DNA of 64,000 nucleotides, from positions 434,001 through 498,000 of the forward strand of contig WWBZ02000073.1 of assembly GCA_011503125.2 (NCBI GenBank). Direction: 5' to 3'. The notes beneath the pieces are model-generated. The model was not told where the DNA came from, searched no databases, and was given only the letters and a program-made list of their open reading frames with translations. Shown piece after piece: positions 10,921 to 23,034 of this stretch; positions within the stretch are counted from its first letter, which is position 1, and every line of letters starts with the position of its first letter. The DNA is from Botryosphaeria dothidea. Taxonomy: Eukaryota > Ascomycota > Dothideomycetes > Botryosphaeriales > Botryosphaeriaceae. Made by a program: the position numbers and the translations under genes.

Positions 10921-13900
10921 AGCGGCGGCAGCGGCAGTACGTAGGAACAGATACCCCATTCGTGCACACCACACCACCCCACGGGCAGCGAAAGTCGCGA
11001 GCTGAACAGGGGACGGGAAGGATGGCATGGCGACCACCATGACGAATACGAAAATCCTCCGTCTTTTTTAAAATCAAGATAAACCATCCATCCGCATGAG
11101 ACAGGCAGATTGTGCTAGTGTGAGCTGTCTAAGACGAAGACGGGGCCGGGCGGATTCGCTTCATCAGCTAGACTATCTGCCGGATGAAAAGATAGCCCTG
11201 CTGACCATGGCAGCTGGACGGACGGCTTTCGTCGGCCATTATTGGCCACACCTCATGGTTTGCCGGGAGCGACTCGCCTGTTTTTGGATGCTCGTTATTT
11301 TTCCTTTTTCCTCCCGCTGGCTGATCATGCTGGGGCAGATTTTGCTTGGCTTTTTTGGTCGTCGTAATACTTGCATTAGCTTGCGGCTCTTTTGAGTGAC
11401 TTACTCGCTGGGTGGCGGAAAAAAGACAATCAAGGGGGGAGCGGGCTTGGTGACAGGCAGGCATCCGCGTGCGAACAGGTGCTTGGGATGCTGGAGGGGG
11501 TTGGTTGGGGGAGGCGGTGGGTGGCTTGCTCTCGCAGCCCTAAGGGCCGCTCCTGTCACTGTGAAGATCGGGAAGGAGGCGTGCGTGAGCCTCACACTTG
11601 AGCTGCGAACACCCTCCGATCCCCGACAAGATTTAGAATCCCCCAAAAGTGCAAAAGCCAAAATTTTTAGTTCACACGCGCGCGCGCCGTCCGCCTGCTG
11701 CAAGTAAGAGAGAGGCAAAGCGGCGCGCTTGGGGCGCGTTCAGCAGGACCGTCCTCCTTCCCTGGCGTGGGACCTGTCACCTTCGCGCCCAGCTCCTAGT
11801 GATAAAATGTCGCGGAAGTGGCTGCTGATCGAGCTCCCTCGCGCGCGAGCACTAGGGCGTTAGCAGATGTTGCACTGCCCATAGATGCCATGGTGTGCCG
11901 GCGAAGTCAAGGCAACACAGTCACAAGCTTGCCCAGGAGGAGCAGGAAGCCGGCGGCAGGCAGGAAGAGAGAGAGTAGCTCGTGCTCGTGCTTGTGCTTG
12001 CGGGCAGCCCGCGCGATGGCCGTGGCTGATCACCTAGCTACGTTAATCCCCGCATCGGCGAGTCGCGCGTAATCACGGCGGGCACGTCTTTTCGCACGGC
12101 AGCCGGGACGCGAGTCAGGGCGCCGGGCCTTGTCAAGCGCATATCGCGCATTGCTCGACGCGAGGACGAGCGGGAGCCATTGTGAGCACGAGCCAGCGCT
12201 GGGTGGGAGCGTGGGAAGTTCCCGTGGCTCCCGCTCTTGAGCACGGCGAAGGTCGAGGGATCAAGGGTTGATCGAGCAGCGCAATTGGGTCCAACACGAC
12301 CGCTCTGATCGGGGTCCGGGCGGCGGCGCTGCGGCTGAGTCGCGCGACTAGTGACGACGATGATGATGGTGGATGGTGATGATGAGATGGACGCCGTGTT
12401 CTTTACGCGCAACGGCTGTGGGGTGGGTTTCAATAGTGTGAGCGATGTGCTGCAAGGGCCGGGCTGGTGTTGTTCCTGATTCTCTGCGGCACGCCTTCCC
12501 ACTCGCCCAGCACATCTGAAGGGGCTCCACGGATCGCTTTGTCTGGCCGCGCCTTGACACACGCGATGGCTCCGCTGATGGGCGGCCAGCAAACACGGCG
12601 ACAGACCAAGGGCTCCAGCAGCGTCGGAAGGGTGGAGTTCGGCGCTGTGGTCGCAGCGTTAGCGGAGATGGATGGATTGCGGAGGCGATAGGCCTGTGGC
12701 CAGCCAAGCTCGCGCGCCCGCTAGAGCCGCCGTCCGACATAACGCCGTCTCATTTTGCACCCGGCCAAGCGGCAGTCTGTGTGGGCGGACAAAGCGCCGC
12801 TCAGCAGCAGTTGCGCAATGTGGCTACCGCGAGCTAGCGGCGCCCCCGGTCGCGATGTTGAGCTGCGCCGAGGGTCCACGATATGGAGACCAGCGCGACG
12901 CTGATGGCGCTTCTCTGCGCGAGAGGGCTTGCCCGACAGGCCGCATCCCGGCGCTGCGTGAGCTGATGGGCCCATATGGCGCTTCCGGTCAGAGACTGCT
13001 GCAGCTGCCGGCCGGCTCGGAGCGATGGGCGCGATCGAATCTGGGTGGTGCTGGCGATGACGATGGACTGTTGTCGCGCGCGCGATTCGCTGGCGCGCTG
13101 GCCGAGCCACAGCCGGGCAGCAGCAGCTCCGGCGGCGGCAGGGAAATTTCTTCGCCGACAGCAGCGCACCACGGCGGGCGCATGAGCACGCCGGGGCCTT
13201 AGCAGACGGGAAGCGCGGAGCGACCGACGGCGTCGAGAGCGGGATCATCCATGGTCAGTGTCCCTCACGCCGCACGCGCACTGACGGACGCCCTCCAGGG
13301 AACGCGGCGGAAACGAAGCGTCGAGGGACGGCTCGCCGACCAGGGCAGAACGACAGACGTGCGCTTTCAAACGGCGCAGCGCCCCACTGCCGCGCCGCGC
13401 CACAGGCAGACGAAGGACAACGGAGACGGACGAGCCTGGCGAGTGGGATGATCGCAGCCCTGGGGGCGGCCACCCCCCTCCCCCCTTCCCGGCGGACGGA
13501 AGCGGCAAAAAGCAACCATGAAGAACAGCTGCGCGAGGAAAAATAAACGATCATTTCCAGTCGAGCGTCATGCGTGCTTGCTTTTTGCTGTGAGCAATGC
13601 GGGAACAACCGCACGACAAGCGACCAGGAAGCGTGCCACCCCGGACCTGGCGGCGGCATACATAAACTCTGTGCCACGCCGCTCCGAGCCCGTGCCCGTG
13701 CCCGCCGCCCGCCGTCGTTGCGCACGAAGAGGAGGGATTGCCCATCGAGACCGACCGCGCTGCTGCCGCCGCTAGTTGGGAAGAGTACGTACAGACAGCT
13801 GCTGGATGATGACAGCCGGCGGGTGGGTCGCAGCCAGAGTGGCCAGCCCCAGAAGCCAGCCAGACAGCCAGCCGGACAGCGACCCAACGAGCCAGACCCT

Positions 13901-15898
13901 GTTGGCCGGCTGCTGCTCCCGCTGCGTCCCCGTCACAGCCCGTCACAGCCCGTGCTGCGATCCCTGATGATGAGAGCGACGAGAAGAGGCAGAGAGCAGC
14001 GGCCGCGGCGGGCAATGACAGGCGGCGGGCCCCAGAAAGAGAGACAGAGAGAGAGCCAGAGCCAGAGCCCACCCAGGCCCGCCACGGCTGTTGCCGCGTG
14101 CAGCTTGCATCTGCCCGGCGATTGCGGGCGTCGAGCTTATACCTTGCACACACTTGCTTGCCTGCCTGTCTCTTGCGCCGCCCGGCCTGCACTCCGGGAA
14201 GGACAGGCAAGGCAATCTGGCTGATCGCGATGCCTTGCCGCCAAGGGTCCCCGGGCCAGACCCAACCGCGCGCTCTCAATGCGGTCGCTGGTCGCGAGCT
14301 CTCACCCGCTTCTCTCTCGCAATTCCCAAACCCCCGGCCACCCTCGGCCAAGGCGCGCCGCGGCTGTTTGACACTGTGGCGCGTCCCAAGCAGGACCCCT
14401 TCCAACCTTTTTTATTCTCCACCGGCGCCCGTGGCTCGGCGATGCGGCCGGTTGGGGCATGGGAAAAAAAATAGTGGAAATAAAAAACGTAGGGTTCGAC
14501 GTGGTTGTTTTGCTGAGTAGCATGCCGTGACTGGCCGCTTCGGCACCCGCGTCGAATATGCAGGTCGCGTCCCAGGCCATGCGTCTTTCTTCAGGGCCCA
14601 CGGCACATGCTGCGACTTTGCTGCTTGCTGCTGGAAGGAATCTGTGCCACCTCTTTTTTTTGGGGGTTCCCTGATCTCTTCTCGCCTAAAGTTCTGCGAC
14701 ATGCATTCGTCCGCACATGCACGCACAAACCGCGAAGAAAAAAAATGTGACAAAGCGTTTTTTCCTCTTCTGCACTCCTGTGTCTGACGACCCTTCTTTC
14801 TTCAAGCAGGCAGAGCGTGCGTGCGAAGACCCGGCATTACGGGCGAGCCCTTTCCCGGAGCGGCCTGCAGGGCATTTGCCCACCTCTGTTTTCGGAACCG
14901 GGGGCCCTTTTCGGCATGCCAATTAGAGCCGTGTGGAGTGGGCTCCAGCGTGCTGATCCGCCCATGACGTCCGCAAACTTTCGCAAGAGGGAGGGACCCA
15001 TTTTCCCTGAGGGAACAAGAAAGCGTGTGCGCGCCCGGGGGTCCCATCCATCCATCCACGGACGCAGGAGGGGGCCCAGCCGGCAGATTTCGGGGGCTGC
15101 ATAGCCGTAGCGTACACAGTAGTGTCTTGCGTGATGCTCCGCCTGCTTCGCTCGCTGGGCGGCTTTTTCGTCTGCATGGCGCCGGACGCGCCGCCGCGTT
15201 GCCATTCACCAATGGGCAAAATGCCTGCTCAATCCGAGCGTTTCACAACCAGCAATGCCGCCAGACGGATTGGTCTTCAATGATAGATATGCATAGCATT
15301 ACTGCTGACTATATTGGTCTTCTTTTTTACCCGCCCATGAGATAAAGTGTACTATACACGCAAATCGTGAGATCGAGTCTGTCTCTGGACATGATGCAAG
15401 CTGCTGCCCTTCTACGCCATCCTGGGATATCGGCAAACACGGGATGAAAAACGGAAAGGGGAAAAAAAAATGCAGAGATGAAACCAGACGCGAACAAGAA
15501 ACAGGGAAAAAGATGTCCAAAGTATAACCCCCTTTCGCAGTGCAGCGCGACACAAAATGGCCCATAAACAATGTGAATGCAAGCCAGCCTCCCGCCCATT
15601 TTTTTCTTTCGAGCAGAAAAAAAACCAGTGCGCAGCCTTCGGCGCCTCTGCCGTGCATTGTTTTGGCAAAAATAAAAGACGAGGTGGAAAAATAACGAAG
15701 AAAAAGGAGAAGACGAAACCAAATGCACACCACCTCGGCGTGCGATCATCGCCGTGCGACACATCAACAAACCTAGCCGGCTTTATGCAAGATTAGATCT
15801 CGGCCCCCCTCCTCCAGAGGATGGCACGAGCGCGGCATTATGCGGACAGAGAAGACCACCAAGCAAGCACAACACGAACGAACAAAAGCGTCTGTCGT
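10921..15898. other. Long GC-rich region without recognisable genes
   Basis: About 5 kb between the aldolase stop and the glycosyltransferase stop. From roughly 11.7 to 14.5 kb the sequence is markedly GC- and CpG-rich, with overlapping open frames on both strands (for example 12038-12592 minus, 13551-14405 minus). These have Arg/Ala/Pro/Ser-skewed composition, no start context or domain, and no splice chain I could make continuous. Short imperfect repeats of CCAGCCAGACAG type occur near 13850-13890. The flank nearer 15.3-15.8 kb is A/T-richer and includes A runs. I see no tRNA, rRNA or transposon signature. A long non-coding transcript is possible but unsupported. Confidence 0.5.
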
Positions 15899-17506
15899 CT
15901 ATTTCGGAAGCAAACATTGCAAAGACTTTTCGGGGTCCGACTGCGCAATGCCTGCTTGCGCTCTGGGTCGCTCCATTCTTATGGCGTCGTCGGTGTCTGC
16001 GGCCGGCCTGCTGCCCCAGGTCGTCTGAGACGGCGGTGTTAGTAATTGCACAAGAGCTAATTGGGGCGGTGCGGGGTACACCGGTGGCATTGGCACAGGC
16101 GGGGGTGCTTGTGCGAGACTTACTGCGTTGAGTGTGACCAAGCCCCAGAGCTTGATCAGGCCGTGGACATAGCCGAACACGACCACGACGGGCAGCAGCA
16201 GGACGGTGTCCTCGGGATGCCGCACGAAGTGAGGCATCAGCTTGGTGCATTTGGTGAGGACGATCCAGGCGGCCAAGGCAATTGCCACGGCCAGGCGGGT
16301 GTCGTATTGATAGTCCTCGCTCAGGCCGGCGCGGTACCAGGTGTAGAACAGGGTCAGGTCATACGGCAGGGCCCAGGCCGTCAGCGTGGTCTGCTGCACG
16401 GCGTACGTGCTCCACGGTTGGCGTCTACGCGGTCGGGGTCAGCAGATGCACTCCAAACACAATCAATATCGGGCGGCGGCTGCGCCCCCGGCTCGGGAAG
16501 GGATCTCTTACGTCCAGGTGTGGCGCTCCACGAACATCGTTGTCAGGTTGCTGCGCCAGTTGCTTCGCACCCAGCGCAGGCACTGCCGCAGGTACCGCGG
16601 GTTGCACTCGAGCGTGGTCTGGACCTCGGCCTCCTGGTGGTACTGGACGGTGGTGTCGAAGCCGTGCGAGACCATCCAGCGGGTGATGAAGTTGTCGTCG
16701 TCGGCATTGAGCGTGTAGCCGTTCCACTTCTCGTTCTGGAAGCCGTGGGTAAAGTCACCGTTTTGCAGAATACGCGCCCGGTAGGCGACGGTACGGCCAG
16801 ACAGGCAGGGGAGACCCCCGTCCATCTGGGTGCAGGCCGTGATATCGAAATTGCGACGCCGAATGTACATTTCCCCGAGAAATTGCCACAGGTACTCGCG
16901 GGACAGATAGCGGATGTTGGGATTCCTCTTGATCTTCTGGTTGGTGCCGACGCCGCCGATGTTGGGGTGCTCGAAGGGGGCCAGGATCCAGTGCAGCAGC
17001 TTGGGGCCCCAGATGACATCGTCGTCGGCGAAGATGATGATCTTGGTCTTGACCTGGGGGATTGCGGCGCACATCTGGCGGCGCTTGTTTGCCTGGGCGA
17101 CGCTCATAACGCGAATCGTCTTTTGGGCGGCGCCGCCCATGGCGTCCAGCATCTTATTGGCCCGGCTGACATTGGCGTCGATCGTCACCAAAATGATTTC
17201 TGCAGGCGCACAGCCCAGGATTGACCGGATAGTTTCCCGCAGCTCTTCGCCATCGCCGTCGATGGAGGGCAGGATGACGGTGACGTCGCCGGCGGTGTAG
17301 GTGGGCTTCTCGGGGATGGGCGTGGGCCGGTAGAGGGCGTAGAAGGCAATGGCGTTGACGATGGTGCGCACGCCCTTGAGCAGGCTTTGGGGGAGGGTCA
17401 GCGGAGGGGCATTCGCGGCACTAGAACGCATGTGAAGGCCTTACAAGGTCAGGGCGAAGACGGTCAGCCACCAATGCTGGTCGACAAAGGACCAGAGAGC
17501 CTCCAT
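15899..17506 (-). CDS. GT2: Type 2 glycosyltransferase (GT2, polysaccharide synthase-like)
   Basis: Four exons (17506-17445, 17384-16512, 16424-16124, 16024-15899) give 453 aa. Exon 1 encodes a short N-terminus plus the start of a membrane helix that is completed across a 60-nt intron with a CTGAC branch site. Starting at the in-frame ATG at 17431 would lose this helix. The GT2 core shows VILPSIDGDG, FADDDVIWGPK (DxD-type nucleotide-sugar/metal site) and QCLRWVRSNWR (QxxRW). C-terminal hydrophobic segments follow (AVAIALAAWIV; LLLPVVVVFGYVHG). The architecture matches the conserved fungal GT2 (Cps1-like) reported as needed for hyphal growth on solid surfaces and for surface polysaccharide in Zymoseptoria and Fusarium. 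The third intron (16025-16123, 99 nt) is a multiple of three without an in-frame stop. The product is presumably a membrane enzyme; the donor sugar is unknown. Confidence 0.87.
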
Positions 17507-20500
17507 TGCAACGCCAAACGAGGGACGCAACGAGTGTGTAGGAGACTGCGGGACTGGACTCGCGGCGATGCGCTTGTCAGGCGGCGCTTCTGTCGGGGAG
17601 GGGAGGGACTAAATAGTGCAGCCACATCTGGGAGTGGAATATGACTGGTAATAAGTACGCCGTTGATGGGTTTGAATAGCGCAGCAGCATGTCGTCAAAG
17701 AATAAGTCCTTGTGCATGGCCCGTAGCCCGGGCCCACCAGGCCACTGAGCAGTTCTGTAACTGCCTGCAGGCGCGCTTTCCCCATCTGTCGTCTAGTCGA
17801 TCGACATTAGGAGTATTTCCGCACCCACACCCTCTGCAAGTAAGGAAAGGCCAGCTGCAGGGGGGGAGCGGCGTCGCCAACGCGCGCCGCCTAGGCGAGG
17901 GCACGGCGGTAGGCGGGCAGCCATCGCGCGGCCTCCGATCATGCACCGCTCGTGCCAGCTCCCGCGCGCGAGTGGAGGCGCGTTAAGAATAGGCAGGCCG
18001 GAGCTCACCTGTGCCTCGTTCTCGATTGCTCGCCGGCCCACTGCCTCCGCGGCCGTCGCAAGCTGCCTCCGCCAGCGCCAGCCTGTGGTGTGATGCGTGG
18101 TCTCCATCGTCGGCTAATGCCTGCTGGGCCTCTGTGCCAGCGCCGCCGCCCGCCGCACACGCCCCAGCCTCTCTCTCCACAGCGCCGGCGATCAACTGCG
18201 CCGGAACATGGCGAATTGCCTGTGGCGACTGCCCGTCACGAGCAGCGTATCGCCCGCCGTGGCTGACATCAAAGTCTTACTCCATGTCATGCTCGCGCCA
18301 TCGATAACTTCTCGTATGCTGGCCCGCCCTCCACATCCGCGTCCATCTCCATGCCCGGCCCTGCCGTGCCCTGCGACTCTCCACCACCACCGCGCCGCCC
18401 CCGGCCAGCGCCCTCCACCGCGCGCCCACCCCCCCCCAAAGGACGCGCCCAACAAGCCCACAGCCCAGCCCGCGTCAAGCGAGCCCGCCGCCTGCACGCA
18501 ACGTGCGCCGCCCCCGTCATCGTGCCGTGCGTGCTGCATAATCTCCTGCCGCCGCGTCTTTATCCGCACGCTCGTCGAGCTGCAGCAATGATCTGCCCGG
18601 GGGCAGCGGGGGGAACGATGCCTCCCGTTCCGATGCATGTCAGGTTATTTAGCCAGCATGCGCAGAGGAGAAAAAGGAAAGTGGCCATTGCTGCAGAATA
18701 TTTCGATCCATCCGTCCAACAAGCCCAGGCCCCCGAACCCCCCGAGCCCGCCGTGAAGCCGCTCCGCGGAGCGAGCCTGGCTCCACCGTCTGCTGCTGCC
18801 TCGCTGCAAGCTCTGTAATCGCCCGCTGCCAATTTGCCCCCTCCCGCATGTTTAGTCAGAAAGAGCGAGATCTCAGGGTCGACGCGGCGCCATGCTGTTT
18901 GCGGCGCCTGGACGAACGTAGGGCTGAGCCGCATAGACGTCCTCCATCGTGGCACCCATGCTCCAGAATTGCTTTTTCGCCTTGAGCTTGTTTGCAACAA
19001 GGTCACATACGTACTACCGCTCTAGCCTCAACGATGCTCTGCCCGGTGTGAAGGGCTTGCAGATGTCCGTGTCTCAGATGCTGCCCAGCGCCTCCACATC
19101 GACCCCAGATGGACGCCCTCGCTCTGCGTGCCTGCCTCCGGCCACCGCTCCGCACCCATCTCCGCGCGCCTGTGCGGCCTATCGGCTGTGACAACGAGAG
19201 ATCGATCTGCCTGCTGCTGTAGGTAACTGCAGCTGCATGCTGTCGCTGCCCGCCGCGAGCATGGGTGCGCCTCGATCTCTGGGTCCTGGGCCATAAGACC
19301 ATTGGTATGCGACGGCCTGCGCCCTCAGCAGCCCGCGAGGGAGCGTGACCAGCCCACCACCACCTCCTTCTAGAAGCCCGCGCGAACCTGCAGCGCAGGC
19401 AGGACAGGGCATCATGCCGCTCGCGGCCCGCTCTTTGTTCCGACTCGCCGCTGCCCGCGCCTGGCGTGCCCTCGAGGCCACCCAATAGAAGGAGGATCAG
19501 GACTCGACGCGGGGCCGTGGGATATCTGACGACATAGGCCCTCGATCAGGACGCTGCGGCCGGGGGTGTTCGGAAGAGGCGGCGTGGCAGACTTTCTGAT
19601 GTTGTCGTTTTTAGCTCAATATTGTCCACTGTCTCTCTGTTGGAGCAACTCATCTCCCCTGTGGTTCCTTCATTTCGCCTGCTGGTCGCCGCAGCGGTTA
19701 CGCGTCGAGGCCTGAAGATGTGCGCCCGTCACTCCACTCCGGAGATAGCGTTTGGAGGCCCTTCCATCCTCTTTGGGAACGTCGGCGTCCCGACCGCTGC
19801 TAATCCGCTCGTAGAAGCCGTCCAAAATTAGCAATTTTCATTCTCTTACTGTACCGACGCGGAGATGAGGAGTTTGTGGAAAGTGCCGATGTCAATCCCG
19901 CGCGCTTTGAGCACTTCGCTGTGCCAAGCCGAGAGTAGCACCCCCACCGCGAACGGTTGTACTTTGCCCCTGAGCCCAGAACAGTCCTCTGCCTATCCGA
20001 TAGGCAATTGCGTGGTTCCATAGAAGCGTGTCTCGTATCAATCCAGCCTGTCGACGACTCAACATGCCGGCCAGATTCTCTCTCTCCCCGTTGGTGCGGC
20101 ATGGGCGCTTGCATAAGGGATCGACGGCATACCGGCACTCCCGATCGCTCTGTACAAGCTGATGACAATTTCCTCTAGCTCACCTCGTAAAGTCTGGCCC
20201 GCCGTCCGCTCTTGTCTTCCAGAAGTCGACTTGTGAATAACGCAAGCGCTCGCCATTCATGGAAAAATGCACATCGACCCAGGAACCAGGAGCCCGCGAC
20301 TCGTTACCGAGATTGCGGTATGACGTCCCTCTGCGACACGTCTCCATTCTCGCGTTCAATGTTCTTTCTTTGGTTCCTGCCTTGCCATATGGTCCGATAC
20401 AGGTTCAACGTGCGGACGAAGGAAAATCCAGAGAGAAGGTAAACGAGTAATCCAGACGAGCAGTCCGTGTCTTCCGATCCGCAACCCCGTTCGGCGAGAC

Positions 20501-21740
20501 TCGCAATACGACCCGTCCCAGTTCCAAGTTAACTGCGGGGCCCGTCCGTCTTGAATCTATTCCCCAACGTCTTATTGAACGCTTGACTCTTATTGGTCCA
20601 TCTCGCTTCTCGGTATTTTCGGTACATGGTGGAGTTGGAGCAAAGGTTCTTCATGCGGTATCCTATTACCAACATTCCAATTTCCTCTCAGTGTTCTCGT
20701 CTCTCTGGTCAAACACCCCGAAAGTGAACGGAGAATCACACCTTGCCGGAAAAGAGCAAAAGAGCCGTACGAGTGAGACAGAATCCGACCACTCAGATCA
20801 CAGGTGACGCTGGGGACTGGATCATGTGTCTGGTTGATGGAAATGAACGGCGGTCTTGCCGGCCAGGTAGCGAGGTTGGTGAGTGAGGTGGGGTGCAAAA
20901 GCTCGTTGCCCGCATCGTTTCGTTGATTGAGACGTCATTCGGGTTCCTGGCCGTGGCGAGGATATAGTCTTCCTATTCCGGATGCCCGGACCATGTACCA
21001 CATACATGTGGATGGAATGGTAGTCGGGTGCTGCATCAGGGGTCTGCCTAAGGGGTACACCTCCTTTCCCAGTTACTAGGACGATTATCCGGTAAGGTCG
21101 ACCGTCCCGTCCTCTGCTTTTTCTCGGCTGAGTGGGCTTTCGACATGCTGAAGTTGAGTATCCTGCTGATACAATGCTACATCAAGAAACGTTCAACAAG
21201 GGGGACGTACTCTGCGCCCGCGCTGTTGAGGGGGGATGAGGGGCTACGGTGGGGTGGTTGATGCGTAAGGTGGTGCGTGTGAGGGTATGAGGGACGTGAG
21301 ACGGATGGTTGAGGGCTGGACGTCATCTACATGCTGGAATGGCATGTCCTCTGCGTAACTTAGTGACTTGCTCGTTCGTACCCTTGGCTGGGGGTCAAAA
21401 AGCAGCCATCCGGAGGTGGGCTGCATGGTGGGCCGGCCGGACGGATGGAGAAGTACTGGTGCGGACGGGCGAAGGTGAGGCGCCAATAGAGAAAGGCGGG
21501 CGTTCTAGCGGCCGGCACCTTGCGATAGGAAGGGAAAAGTTTGGATGTGGTGTGCGAGAGGGCGATGGTGACTGTCGCGCAGAGTCGGCATCTCAGCTAG
21601 GGTCTTGGCGCCCGAGGCGCTGGAATGGTTTTCCCTTCGGGCGTGCACGGCAGAGAGTTGACCTCAACGCCCACGGAGCACGCAGCCTCATCCACCCTCG
21701 ACACCACCCCCATCTCCGCTCTCCCATCGCCGCCGCCGCC
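17507..21740. other. Long divergent intergenic region between GT2 and ATP20
   Basis: About 4.2 kb with no supportable gene. The 17.9-19.5 kb part is GC-rich with Arg/Pro/Ala-skewed open frames on both strands; 19.6-21.6 kb is more balanced, with short open frames only. It must contain the GT2 promoter (leftward) and the ATP20 promoter (rightward, in the last few hundred bases). I found no RNA gene or transposon terminus here. Confidence 0.5.
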
Positions 21741-22606
21741 ATGTCTTTCGCTGCCTCTCGCACCGTGCTGCGGCACTCCCGCTTTGCCGTGCGCCGTCCC
21801 GCCCTGCGCAACGCCTCGACCACCTCCGAGGCCGCGAAGGAAAAGGCCTCTCAAGCCACCTCCAAGGCCGCTGAGGGCCTCTCCCGCGCGAGTGCGTCGG
21901 GCAACGCGGCCCTCCAGAAGGCCTCCCAGTTCGGCGGTGCCGCTCTGCAGCGCCTGGCCTCTGCCGGTGGCCGCACGGCCAAGGTGGCTGGCTTCGTCCA
22001 GTGTAAGTGCGCTTTGCCTGCTGCAGCCCCAGCGTGCGAATTGCCATCGATTGCTTTGCGGATCCATTGCGGACGACAGGATGCCGCAGTGCCGGGATCA
22101 TTGGCGCTTTCGATGCTGTTCTAGACGCCTGCAGCTTGCCCATCGAGCCGACGGTGGTGCAGGCGCATCTCCAGCCATTGCTCGCCGCAGCTTGCGTAAA
22201 CCCGACTAACGCGCATTCCCCGCAGCTCTCATCCCCCCGACCGTCTACTACTCGCGCGTCGCGCTCGAGCTCGGCAAGATCGTCTTCCAAGCCCGCAAGA
22301 TGAGCCCTCCGTAAGCGAAATCCCGGTACAAAGTCTTAAGACGGAGCCCGTACTCATATTGTCCCTCGCAGCTCTTCGCAAACCTTCCAGGCCTACTTCC
22401 AGCCCCTCCTTAACGCCCTCAAGAACCCCTCGCAGCTCTCTGGCCAGACCTCCAGCATCCTGGCACGCGTCAGGAATGTGAACAAGGCGGAGCTTGCCTC
22501 TGCTGGCGTTGTTGCGGCGGAGATTCTTGGATTCTTCACCGTGGGCGAGATGATCGGCCGTATGAAGGTTGTCGGCTACAGGTCCAGCGGACCGGCCCAC
22601 CACTAA
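21741..22606 (+). CDS. ATP20: Mitochondrial ATP synthase subunit g
   Basis: Exons 21741-22002, 22226-22310 and 22372-22606 give 193 aa. The N-terminus is basic, hydroxylated and acid-free (MSFAASRTVLRHSRFAVRR), typical of a mitochondrial import signal, followed by an Ala/Ser/Lys-rich segment. The conserved subunit g part starts at PPTVYYSRVALELGKIVFQ and ends in one membrane helix (ASAGVVAAEILGFFTVGEMIG) holding the GxxxG-type motif used for dimer formation of F1Fo-ATP synthase in the inner membrane. The protein is longer than yeast Atp20, as usual in filamentous fungi. The first intron (223 nt) is longer than the second (61 nt). It is co-directional with ROK1, whose start lies 428 bp downstream. 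Confidence 0.92.
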
Positions 22607-23034
22607 ACGGGCAGCGATCGGGGATGGACGAGAGCAAGATAAGCTGTGAGCTTGAAGCAGACGGGGCCGGGGACGGGTGGAAACGGAAGACAGGGCGACA
22701 AAAGCAGTAGAGGGAGCTGTTGACTAGAGGAAGCACACCTTGCTCCACGGAGCAGGGCACTGTACTACATGCACATAAGCAACTTCTAGAGTTTATCCAT
22801 TTCTTTTGTACTTGTATGCGAATTGGGCAATTGCAGTTCAGTGCCATTGAAAGCTCGGTGATTTCGACGCACGTGATGGTCGAAGCTTTGACTGCGATAA
22901 GTATTTTTTTTTTCGATAACGAATTATTGCGCCGCCAACGTCTCTCACTGCGCAAACCCATGCGCCGCCACCACTGATCGCCAACAACCTCCTTCGCGCT
23001 CCTCCCATAAACGATCGTCGCAATCGGTCCAGGT

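Noticed and set aside
12038..14405. Many overlapping 100-280 codon frames on both strands in the GC-rich block
   Set aside because: All are Arg/Ala/Pro/Ser-skewed, occur in every frame at once, lack domains and cannot be joined by convincing splice sites.
16061..17224. A 387-codon plus-strand open frame
   Set aside because: Antisense shadow of the glycosyltransferase across its introns; no recognisable domain.
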